Assembly: GCA_007694905.1 (NCBI GenBank)
Contig: REEU01000198.1
Coordinates: forward strand, 1 to 64,000
DNA length: 64,000 bases
Direction: 5' to 3'
From: Gammaproteobacteria bacterium
Lineage (GTDB): Bacteria; Pseudomonadota; Gammaproteobacteria; Pseudomonadales; Azotimanducaceae
In this document: in pieces, positions 53,189 through 61,464 of the stretch
Layout of the letters: each line of letters opens with the position of its first letter
Position numbering within the stretch: position 1 is the first letter of the stretch
Made by a program: the position numbers and the translations under genes
Notes under the pieces: model-generated
What the model was told of the DNA's origin: nothing
The model's input: only the letters and a program-made list of their open reading frames with translations
Database searches by the model: none

Positions 53189-54124
53189 ATGTCCACGCTA
53201 TCAGAAGACGCTGCCTCCAAGCCCAGGAATCGCTCCGGCGCGAGCGCCACCGAGGACGGGGGCGCCGCGCTGCAGCTGATCAGCAGCCTGAAGTCGAGGC
53301 TCGCGACTGGGGAACTGAACCTGCCGGCGCTTCCGAACGTAGTCACGCTCATCCATCGTGCCCTGGACCGCAAGGAGGTCCAGATCTCCCAGATTACCGA
53401 GCTGATCCTCAGTGAGCCGGCACTGGCCGGCACCGTGCTGAAACTCGCGAATTCGCCGATCTACCGCCGCGGCGGTCTTGAAACCCTCAACATGGACACC
53501 TGCGTCAATCGCCTTGGCACGCGTCTGGTGCACAGCGTCAGCCTCCACTTCGCAATGCAGCAGATGAAACAAGCGCCAGAGTTTCGTGCCGTTCACGATC
53601 TGCTGGAACCGGAGTGGGACCGCAGCCGGATGGTATCCGAACTCGCCTACAGCCTGGCACGCAAGAGCCGGCGGGCCTGCCCCGAGGACATGCTGACGCT
53701 GGGGCTGATCCACAACATCGGTCGCATCTACATCCTGGCCCAGGCCGGAGCGCAGGCCCGGGAGATGCTCGCGAACCAGGAGGCGGCGTCACTGATTCGC
53801 GAATGGCACCCCCTGATCGGAAGCGCCATTGCCAGATCCTGGCATGTGCCGGACACCGCGGTTCGCGTTCTGGCCGAGCAGGGCGAAGGTGATGCAGCGA
53901 CCAATGACGACGCGCGAAATCTATTGATTCTGGCTATCGATTTGGCCGATATCGGCGCTGGAGATGCCGATCGTGAAGTCATCTCACTGGCCCAGGCCTT
54001 CGCCGAGCAGCCGATCCCGCAGCGCTTGGACATTACAGCTGCATCCCTGGCCGAGATCATCGAGGATGCATTCGAATTCGGCGAGATGATGATGGCGTCA
54101 ACCGGCTCGGTAAGGTTCTGGTAA
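53189..54124 (+). CDS. HDOD-domain signalling protein
   Basis: The 311-residue protein has an HDOD domain (about residues 40-240): LPALPNVVTLIHRAL, EPALAGTVLKLANSPIYR and LGLIHNIGRIYILAQ. HDOD proteins lack full HD phosphohydrolase activity and act in regulation. The first 30 residues are hydrophilic and Ala/Ser-rich. It is monocistronic with a modest AAGAAGG RBS. Confidence 0.85.
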   Translation: MSTLSEDAASKPRNRSGASATEDGGAALQLISSLKSRLATGELNLPALPNVVTLIHRALDRKEVQISQITELILSEPALAGTVLKLANSPIYRRGGLETLNMDTCVNRLGTRLVHSVSLHFAMQQMKQAPEFRAVHDLLEPEWDRSRMVSELAYSLARKSRRACPEDMLTLGLIHNIGRIYILAQAGAQAREMLANQEAASLIREWHPLIGSAIARSWHVPDTAVRVLAEQGEGDAATNDDARNLLILAIDLADIGAGDADREVISLAQAFAEQPIPQRLDITAASLAEIIEDAFEFGEMMMASTGSVRFW

Positions 54125-54179
54125 AAGCGGTGACGCGGTGTGTTAGCTTGCGGGCTTTGCGGCCTTCGAGGAGCACACC

Positions 54180-55322
54180 GTGAGCGACGCCGTCACTCCT
54201 TTCACGATCAAGATCCAACAAGCCGAACTCGACGATCTCGCAGCACGCCTCGACCGCGTCCGCTGGCCGGATCAGGAAACCCCGGGGGACTGGTCCCAGG
54301 GCATACCGCTGGCCTATGTCCACGAGCTGGTCAGCTACTGGCGGGAGCAGTACGACTGGCGCCGCGCCGAGGCCCTGCTGAACAGCTTCGATCAGTTCCG
54401 TACCACCGTCGACGGTCTCGGCATTCACTTCCTGCACGTGCGCTCTCCTCACGAGCAGGCCAGGCCCCTGCTGATCACCCACGGCTGGCCGGGTTCAGTG
54501 CTGGAGTTCCACAAGGTGATCGGCCCGCTCACTGACCCCGTGGCCTACGGGGGTGACGCCGGCGACGCTTTCCACGTCGTCTGCCCGTCCCTGCCCGGTT
54601 ACGGTTTCTCCGACAAGCCAACGCAGCCAGGCTGGGGCGTGGAGAAGATCGCCGAGGCCTGGGACACGCTGATGCGACGGCTCGGCTACGAGCATTACTT
54701 CGCCCAGGGCGGTGACTGGGGTGCGATGGTCACCACCATGATCGGCATTCAGAACAAGGGAGCCTGTGAGGGCATCCATCTCAACATGGCCATCGCACCG
54801 CCGGACCCGGAAACCATGGATGACCTCAGCGCTGCAGAGCAGTCCGCCCTGGCCGGCATGAAGCACTATCAGGATTGGGACTCCGGCTACTCCAAACAGC
54901 AGGCGACCCGACCGCAGACCCTGGGCTATGGCCTCGCCGATTCACCCGTGGGTCAGGCGGCCTGGATCATCGAGAAGTTCTGGTCATGGATGGATTGCGA
55001 CGGCCATCCGGAAAACGTGCTGACCCGGGACGAACTGCTCGACAACGTCATGATCTACTGGCTCAACAACGCCGCGGCATCGTCGGCCCGGCTCTACTGG
55101 GAGAGCTTCGGCAGCGTCAATCTGGAGCCGGTGTCGCTGCCCACGGGAATCACGATCTTTCCGAAGGAGATTTTCCGCACCTCCCGGCGTTGGGCCGACA
55201 AGCGCTTCACCCACATCGTCCACTTCAGCGAGCAGGACAAGGGTGGCCACTTCGCCGCGTTCGAGCGTCCGGAGGTGTTCGTCGACGAGGTGCGGGCGAC
55301 GTTCCGCACCCTGCGCGGCTGA
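54180..55322 (+). CDS. epoxide hydrolase (EHN-type alpha/beta hydrolase)
   Basis: The 380-residue protein has the N-terminal epoxide-hydrolase domain (FTIKIQQAELDDLAARLDRV, RVRWPDQETPGDWSQGIP) and an alpha/beta-hydrolase core. The nucleophile Asp is in AQGGDWGAM, the HGWPG oxyanion motif is present, and the late His is in GGHFAAFERPE. It resembles microsomal-type epoxide hydrolases. GTG 54180 has GAGGAG at 6-nt spacing. The substrate is unknown. Confidence 0.88.
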   Translation: MSDAVTPFTIKIQQAELDDLAARLDRVRWPDQETPGDWSQGIPLAYVHELVSYWREQYDWRRAEALLNSFDQFRTTVDGLGIHFLHVRSPHEQARPLLITHGWPGSVLEFHKVIGPLTDPVAYGGDAGDAFHVVCPSLPGYGFSDKPTQPGWGVEKIAEAWDTLMRRLGYEHYFAQGGDWGAMVTTMIGIQNKGACEGIHLNMAIAPPDPETMDDLSAAEQSALAGMKHYQDWDSGYSKQQATRPQTLGYGLADSPVGQAAWIIEKFWSWMDCDGHPENVLTRDELLDNVMIYWLNNAAASSARLYWESFGSVNLEPVSLPTGITIFPKEIFRTSRRWADKRFTHIVHFSEQDKGGHFAAFERPEVFVDEVRATFRTLRG

Positions 55323-55556
55323 AGCGCTGAGTCCAAAGGTGACGCAAGGCGTCACCCTGCTGGCGCAGCGGGTCACGGCAGAATCCCTGCGCCTTCACGC
55401 CCGAGCTCAACTTTCGATTCCAAGTAAATGTATCCATATTAATGACTTAAGTTGGACCCCCACCTCTCGAACCCCCCTGATCGAGCGCCCTCTCACGCTG
55501 GCATGTTTCTTGGTTCCAGAAAGTGAGCGATCGGCATCTAGCCAGGGAGGCGGGAC

Positions 55557-56087
55557 ATGCAAGAGGGGTTCAGGCGCGCACTTGGAATACTCGGGCTTGC
55601 GCTGTGCGGTCTGTCCGCAGTGGCCATGGTTCAGGCCGCGCCCGGGGAGACGTCTGCCGGTGCGGTGGAGGTCAGCGTGAACCTCGGCGGCCGGGTGTGG
55701 CTGACACGCATCAACGACATCGACCTCGGCACTTACAGCGGCACCGGCGACGCCATGGGCACGTCGCGCATGTGCGTGTATCGCAACGACACCGGCCTGT
55801 ACAACATCACCGCCACGTCAGCCCACGCTGACGGCAGCGTGTTTCAGGCTGCCGGGGACGGTGCATTCCTGCCTTACCAGGTGATATTCCGGGATGCCGC
55901 CGGCACCACGTTCGACGACCTGCAGTCGGGACAGCGGCTAACGGGCCTGCAGGGCCAGAACTTCGCCCTGCTTTGTCTGTTCACGAACAACGCGCAACTC
56001 GCTGTTCGTTTCGCGCAGGAGGACCTGCAGGCGGCACCGCCAGGCGCCTACCAGGACGTCATCACCCTGCTGGTGGAACCCGGATGA
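55557..56087 (+). CDS. secreted spore-coat-U/fimbrial-like small protein
   Basis: The 176-residue protein has a signal peptide (about residues 1-28, LSAVAMVQAA). The beta-rich domain contains NLGGRVWLTRINDIDLGTYS, one Cys in RMCVYRNDTGLYNI and another in LLCLFTN. It recalls SCPU/DUF4402-type surface proteins. ATG 55557 has AGGGAGG 6 nt upstream. No chaperone-usher genes are nearby, so it is not part of a visible pilus cluster. The 234-bp gap upstream shows nothing else. Confidence 0.65.
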   Translation: MQEGFRRALGILGLALCGLSAVAMVQAAPGETSAGAVEVSVNLGGRVWLTRINDIDLGTYSGTGDAMGTSRMCVYRNDTGLYNITATSAHADGSVFQAAGDGAFLPYQVIFRDAAGTTFDDLQSGQRLTGLQGQNFALLCLFTNNAQLAVRFAQEDLQAAPPGAYQDVITLLVEPG

Positions 56088-56090
56088 GGA

Positions 56091-57011
56091 TCAGGCCGAC
56101 GACGCACCGTCGACCTTGACGTCATCACCATTGAGGAAGGTGTTCTCCGGCGCCACCAGATTCAGCACCACGTCCGCCACCTCGTAGGGCTGGGCGATCC
56201 GTCCCATGGGACTGTTCTCTCCGGCGCCTTCCAGGGAACCGCCGAGGAAGCGCCGCAGCAGCTCCGTCTCCACACCGCCGGGCGAAACGCTGACGACCCG
56301 AATGCCCGCACCTGCCTCTGCCGCCGCGGCCGAGCGCGTGAGACCAATGACGGCGTGCTTGGAGCCGGCGTAGGCGGCAGCAAACCGCGAACCACGGTGC
56401 GAGAGCATGGAGCCCGTATTGACGATGACGCCATGGCCGGCCTGCCGCATCACCGGAATCTCATGCCGCATGGCAAAGAAGACGCCGTCCACGTTGGTCC
56501 GAAACACATCTGTGTAGCCGTTGTCGCCCGCAACGTCGATCTCGTCGAGCTCGCCGCGTGGCCCCTCGATACCCGCATTATTGAAGGCGATGTCGAGGCC
56601 GCCGTAACGATCCACGCAGGCTTCCACCAGGGCCCTCAATTGCTCTTCGTAGCGGACGTCGGCGCGCACGAACGTGGCGTCGCCACCGGCATCACGAATG
56701 GCGGCCTGCACCGCAGCCCCCCGTTCTTCGCGGCGGCCGCAGAAGCAGACCTTGGCGCCCTCGCGGGCAAAAGCATGAGCCGTGGCCTCACCGATCCCGG
56801 ACGTCGCGCCGGTGATCAGCACCACCTGACCGTCATAGCGCCCGCGCTCCCGATTGCGGCCGGTGGCATGGACCGCGCTCGCCGCAAGCGCCGCGCCGGC
56901 CAAGCCGGCGCCGCCCATGAGCAGCCGTCGCCGCCGCGGGTTGGCGATGGATTCCGCATCCGTGGGTCGCTGTGAATCCGCTGCGTCAGGCCTTTGCTCG
57001 TCGTCGTGCAT
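56091..57011 (-). CDS. short-chain dehydrogenase with Tat-like signal
   Basis: The 306-residue protein has a classical SDR core: TGATSGIGEA cofactor loop, NNAG, catalytic Ser (GSMLSHRG) and YAGSKHAV (Tyr-x-x-x-Lys). In front lies a twin-arginine-like leader (NPRRRRLLMGGAGLAGAALA, about residues 25-44) ending near HATG. SDRs are almost always cytosolic, so an exported one is unusual; the cofactor would have to be carried by Tat. ATG 57011 has GGAGG 9 nt upstream. Confidence 0.82.
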   Translation of the reverse strand: MHDDEQRPDAADSQRPTDAESIANPRRRRLLMGGAGLAGAALAASAVHATGRNRERGRYDGQVVLITGATSGIGEATAHAFAREGAKVCFCGRREERGAAVQAAIRDAGGDATFVRADVRYEEQLRALVEACVDRYGGLDIAFNNAGIEGPRGELDEIDVAGDNGYTDVFRTNVDGVFFAMRHEIPVMRQAGHGVIVNTGSMLSHRGSRFAAAYAGSKHAVIGLTRSAAAAEAGAGIRVVSVSPGGVETELLRRFLGGSLEGAGENSPMGRIAQPYEVADVVLNLVAPENTFLNGDDVKVDGASSA

Positions 57012-57269
57012 GGTCCGCATCCTCCGAAGGCGATGTGGCCAAACCTTGCCACATCCCCTCGTGGAATGGGACCGCAGCACTGGTGGATCCTGCCAACCAT
57101 GAGTGAAACTCACCACTGGGCATGCCACTGCCACCGGCTTGGCTGCTTATAGGAACGCAGCAAACGTCATTGGAATCAGATGCTTGAGAATACCCCGGCC
57201 GATGGACGCCAAGGGTGGCACGGAGCCTGCTTCGCAACCGAGGCGGATCAGCACAGGGAGAGCGGAACC

Positions 57270-57932
57270 ATGCCGGTGGCCATTGCGGACCGACCCATCG
57301 ACACCGTGCGCGAGGAGGTCATCGACCAGCTCGTGCTCAACTACGGCCACGACAAGCTGTCCCTGGACGCTTTCGAACGGCGGCTGGAGGAGGCCCTCGA
57401 CACCTCCGAGCACGCCCGCCTGGAAGCGCTGGTGGCGGATCTCGATCTGAAGTCGGACCCGAAGTACCAGGCGAAGAAGCGCCAGCAGCTGTACGTGGAT
57501 GACGACCCGAGCGGTCTCGAGGACACCGAGTACATCGTCAACGTCTTCAGCGGCAGCGAACGCTCCGGGCCGTGGAGCGTTCCCGGTGAACTCCGGGTCA
57601 TCACCCTGATGGGCGGCACCGACATCGACTTCAGCAGTGCCGAGTTCACCTCACGCACGGTGCGGGTCAAGCTGCTGTGCGTGATGGGCGGGATCGACAT
57701 CAAAGTTCCAGAGGGCGTCAACGTCAGCGTCAAGGCGTTCTGCATCTTCGGCGGCATCAGCAACAAGGCACGCGGTCGCCACGACCCCGATGCTCCGACC
57801 ATCATCATCGAAGGCGTGGTGCTGTTCGGCGGCGCGGACGTGAAGGTGAAGGTGAAGAAGAAGACCAACAAGGAACGGCTGCTGCGCTTCGCCGACGACG
57901 TCAAGGCCATGTTCGACGAACTGGGGGTGTAG
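57270..57932 (+). CDS. DUF1707/LiaF-like protein
   Basis: The 220-residue protein has an N-terminal DUF1707 domain (DQLVLNYGHDKLSLDAFERR) and a C-terminal LiaF-like beta region (VITLMGGTDIDFSSAEF; VMGGIDIKVPEGVNV; FCIFGGISNKA). No membrane helix joins them, unlike many homologues. ATG 57270 with GGGAG upstream gives the family start. It is probably a cytosolic or membrane-associated stress-related protein; the function is unproven. Confidence 0.8.
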   Translation: MPVAIADRPIDTVREEVIDQLVLNYGHDKLSLDAFERRLEEALDTSEHARLEALVADLDLKSDPKYQAKKRQQLYVDDDPSGLEDTEYIVNVFSGSERSGPWSVPGELRVITLMGGTDIDFSSAEFTSRTVRVKLLCVMGGIDIKVPEGVNVSVKAFCIFGGISNKARGRHDPDAPTIIIEGVVLFGGADVKVKVKKKTNKERLLRFADDVKAMFDELGV

Positions 57933-57937
57933 CCCTA

Positions 57938-58711
57938 CTAACCGACGCCGAGAATCCAGCCCTCCCGTTGCGCCAGCTTCGCCTCGTCAGGCGTCAGCGG
58001 CGGCTCCAGGTATCGCTCCAGGGCGCCGCGCCGGTCCATGTCTGCAAGCCAGGCCGCCACCGCATGGGCGTCCTGGGCATCGGGTTTCAGCGTCGGCTGG
58101 GAATAGCGCCGCCGCAGCAGGGCCGGATACATCTCGGCCACCACGGACCGGTCTGGCGGGACCGTGAACCCATCAAACGGCCAGCAGTGCAGATTCATGG
58201 CGGTTCGCCGCAGACCGAACAGCCAGGGCAGTCCGGCATGGGTCGACTTGGCGACGGAGCCCTGCACATCGAATAGAAACACGCTCTTCGCACCCGCCGT
58301 CCAGCGCTCGCACAGCCGCAGTTCGCGATTGTCGCCTGAACGCGGATTGCCTGAACGCAAGTCGTCGACGCAGACTCCGGCACGATCCGCGGGCCAGTGG
58401 TCGACGAAATCGTCCAGAAATCCATCCCAGTCCGTGAGGGCGTAACGCTCCAGGTAACTCGCCGGGAATCCGAACGCGTGATCGATGCCGATGATCACTG
58501 GCGCCTGCTGCCGACAGGCCTGCTCGACGGCTTGGGCACAGAAGCCGGCCACTTCGATCCGCGACCAGTTCGTCTTCCCGGCCTGCGGCGGCGGCAACCG
58601 CCGCACGTCGCCCTCGGCTGTGTGCTCGAACACCTGCAGGCCGGGCAGCCGGGACTCCGGCGCCTTCGCACCGGAGTAGTCGATCCCGATGTGACGCCGA
58701 AACCGGGTCAG
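57938..58711 (-). CDS. DUF429-family protein, non-standard start
   Basis: The 257-residue protein has an RNase H-like fold with HIGIDYSGAK near the N-terminus and IGIDHAFGFP, as in DUF429. No ATG, GTG or TTG lies near the start of the conserved region. A CTG at 58709-58711 overlaps the stop of the upstream peptidase gene (CTGA) and would give LTRFRRHIGIDYSG. The function is unknown. It is transcribed after the M14 peptidase. Confidence 0.7.
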   Translation of the reverse strand: MTRFRRHIGIDYSGAKAPESRLPGLQVFEHTAEGDVRRLPPPQAGKTNWSRIEVAGFCAQAVEQACRQQAPVIIGIDHAFGFPASYLERYALTDWDGFLDDFVDHWPADRAGVCVDDLRSGNPRSGDNRELRLCERWTAGAKSVFLFDVQGSVAKSTHAGLPWLFGLRRTAMNLHCWPFDGFTVPPDRSVVAEMYPALLRRRYSQPTLKPDAQDAHAVAAWLADMDRRGALERYLEPPLTPDEAKLAQREGWILGVG

Positions 58712-61371
58712 CGCAGGCGTCCAGTCTGGGCCGGGCCCCGCAGCACCGCGTTCAGGAACAGCACGTTGAGTCCATCCATCACGCCACGGAAATTCGGATC
58801 TGCAGTGAAACCGATGACCTGCCCCGAGCCGTGCTCCGCCACCATAACGGCCGGCTTGTAGGCCCACTGCTCCCGGTTCTCCTGCCACAGGTGCCCGCTG
58901 ACGACGAGTTCGTCCGCCGCCGCGAAGCGCAATGCGTTGACGCCCTCATTCAGGCGCAGGGGCCGATACACCCGCCGGCCCTCGACCATCATGTTCAGTT
59001 CCTCCGGCAGACCGACGGTCAACCAATGATCAGGATCCGGATGGGCCCGCATGACCACGCCCGGGATCCAGTCCGGGTCCGCGTCAGCTGCCGCGATCGC
59101 CTCCGCAAACGCCTCGCCATCCGTGATGCGCACACCGGCAACAGGCTCCCTGTCTTCGACCTCCGCCGCAGGGCTGTCCAGCGCCCGCTCCCGCTGCGCG
59201 GGCAGCAGCCCGGCGGGAGCATTGGCGAGAAACTCCGTCGCGCCGGCGAGCCCAATGAGCGTACCGCCCCGGTGCACCCAGGCTCTGAGCCGCTCCACGC
59301 CAGCAGTCCCAAGGACGGCCGCATAGTTGCCACCATCCGGCAGGATCAGGACGTCGAAGCGGTCCAGCGCCGGCTCTCCCAGATGAGCCACGCGGACGGG
59401 CTCCACGGGATAGCCGAACTGTCGCTCCAAGACGAAGCGGGTATGGCCAGCGGAGAGGGAACGCGTGGGCGCGTCCCAGGCCAGGGCGATGCGTGGCGGA
59501 TGCAGGCGCGGCACGTTGCGACTGCCGAACGAGGTGCCCGCGGTGGTCCAACTGCTGTCGGCGGCCAGCACCTCGGCACCGCTCGAACGCGCCAGGGCAA
59601 CGACCCGCTCGTGCAGTGCGTCGCGCTCGAGATCAGGATGATCCGCAATGCGGATTACCAGGGTACCGCGGGCGTGATCGCGACCCGCCAGAGTCATCGG
59701 CTCGTTCGCGCCTCTGATGACCAGCCCGTCCCGCAGGGCGGCCGCCAGGAAGCGGCCCGCGGCGCGGGTCCCCCAGGGCACCAGCCAGGCCACTTCAGCC
59801 CGCGGCGGCGCCTGCACCTCGAAACTGTCGTCGGCAGACCAGGGCCGTGCATCACCGCCCACCGACCGATCGCAGGGCGTCACCGGCAGGTTGTAGAGCC
59901 GTGGCAGGGCCCAGCCGAGAACGTCGTAGAGTTCCACGCCGAGGCCACGGGCGCGCCTCCGCTCCTGCTCGGCCAGGAAGGCTTCCGCAATGGGACTGTC
60001 GTCTTCGAGCAGGGTACGCACCAGGCGTCCGGCACCCTGCCGGGAACTGATGAGATAGGAACCGGCTGGCAGGTCGACACCGCAGGCGCGGGTGGCAGCG
60101 GTGGTCCGACGCACCTCGATGCCGTGGTTGGCGAGGCGGCCCGCGAAGTCGTGAGCCGCTTCCGGATCGCGGCCGGCAGGAAGCAGATACTCCCGCGGCC
60201 CGCCGTGGGCACCACGTACGGCCGAGCGGCGGTACTCGAGGAAGGCCTCGAGCAGCTCGCTTCGATTACGGGCCGCGGCATCGATGGTGGCGATGCTCGC
60301 CACGAAATGCCGCTGCACACCTTCCGCATAGGTGACGATGCTACCGTCCTGGCGCTCACCGGCGAGGCCGCGGGCCGAGGCCATCTCGAAGGTCATGCCT
60401 ACGGCACCGTGAAAGGCCGGCCAGCTGTCGCCGTAGCCCGGATAGAGGGCATCGAAGATCTCCCGCGTGAAGTAGTCATAGCCGAAACGATCGAAGAAGC
60501 TGCCGATGTTGCGACCCACGAGTTCCAGACGATCGAGCTGTCCCGGCGTGAGGTGGGGGTTGAACGGCTCTGCCGGCGGCGGGAAGTAGTAGCTCGTGTC
60601 CGTCCCCATCTCATGGACGTCCACGTGAATGAGCGGGTAATACTCGAGAAACGTGGCGACGCGGCCCTTGGACTCCGGCTGGGTCAGGCCAAGCCAGTCC
60701 CGATTCATATCGAACAGGTAATGGTTGCTGCGCCCGTTGGGCCAGGGCTCACGCCGTTCTGCGGCGATGGAGCTGGCGGCCGGCTCGATGCCCTCGGTCT
60801 GGATGTAGTGGTGAACGAAACGTTCGCGGCCGTCCGGATTCATGTCCGGATCGATGCCGACCAGCGTCTGATCGAGCATGCGTTCCACGTCGTCGTCGTT
60901 GCGCGCGGCGAGCAGATGATAGGCGGTGAGCAGCGCAGCGTCGGTGGAAGAGATCTCGTTGCCGTGCACCCCGTAAGCGAGCCACACCACCGCCGGCAGA
61001 CCATCCACCAGCGCGCGCGCCGCACTGTCATCGAGATCCCGGGGGTGAGCGATCCGCTGAATATCCCCGCGAACCGATTCGAGATCGGCGATGCGCTGCG
61101 GTGCGGCGATCAGCAGGTAGGACAACGGTTGACCCTGCCAGCTGCGGGCGTACTCCACCAGATGGGTGCGCTCAGGCGCCGCCTCGGCAAGCGCGCGCAG
61201 GTAACGTTGCGCATCCGCAGAACGGGTGAGTCGTTCCCCGGGCGCATGACCCACGACCTCCTTCAGCGTCGGGATGGCAGGATCGTAGTCAGCGTCGGGC
61301 CAGCCAAGGTCGGCAGCATCGGTGGTAGCGACGCAAAACAACAACAGGACGGCGACAGTCAGCCGCATCAT
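58708..61371 (-). CDS. M14-family zinc carboxypeptidase-like protein, exported
   Basis: The 887-residue protein has a signal peptide (MMRLTVAVLLLFCVATTDAA) and an M14 peptidase domain with zinc ligands in GVHGNE (His, Glu) and a following His in HVDVHEMG. A long C-terminal part contains a class I glutamine-amidotransferase-like segment (FDVLILPDGGNYAAVLG ... GGTLIGLAGATEF). ATG 61371 has GAGGAG 6 nt upstream. It is probably periplasmic. DUF429 follows by overlap. Confidence 0.85.
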   Translation of the reverse strand: MMRLTVAVLLLFCVATTDAADLGWPDADYDPAIPTLKEVVGHAPGERLTRSADAQRYLRALAEAAPERTHLVEYARSWQGQPLSYLLIAAPQRIADLESVRGDIQRIAHPRDLDDSAARALVDGLPAVVWLAYGVHGNEISSTDAALLTAYHLLAARNDDDVERMLDQTLVGIDPDMNPDGRERFVHHYIQTEGIEPAASSIAAERREPWPNGRSNHYLFDMNRDWLGLTQPESKGRVATFLEYYPLIHVDVHEMGTDTSYYFPPPAEPFNPHLTPGQLDRLELVGRNIGSFFDRFGYDYFTREIFDALYPGYGDSWPAFHGAVGMTFEMASARGLAGERQDGSIVTYAEGVQRHFVASIATIDAAARNRSELLEAFLEYRRSAVRGAHGGPREYLLPAGRDPEAAHDFAGRLANHGIEVRRTTAATRACGVDLPAGSYLISSRQGAGRLVRTLLEDDSPIAEAFLAEQERRRARGLGVELYDVLGWALPRLYNLPVTPCDRSVGGDARPWSADDSFEVQAPPRAEVAWLVPWGTRAAGRFLAAALRDGLVIRGANEPMTLAGRDHARGTLVIRIADHPDLERDALHERVVALARSSGAEVLAADSSWTTAGTSFGSRNVPRLHPPRIALAWDAPTRSLSAGHTRFVLERQFGYPVEPVRVAHLGEPALDRFDVLILPDGGNYAAVLGTAGVERLRAWVHRGGTLIGLAGATEFLANAPAGLLPAQRERALDSPAAEVEDREPVAGVRITDGEAFAEAIAAADADPDWIPGVVMRAHPDPDHWLTVGLPEELNMMVEGRRVYRPLRLNEGVNALRFAAADELVVSGHLWQENREQWAYKPAVMVAEHGSGQVIGFTADPNFRGVMDGLNVLFLNAVLRGPAQTGRLR

Positions 61372-61464
61372 CGATATCTCCTCGGTGACGGGTTCAAAGG
61401 GCAACGCGATCAGATGGCTCCTGGCCGGACGGCGTGCACAGGCCGCAACGTGGCGCGAACCGAT

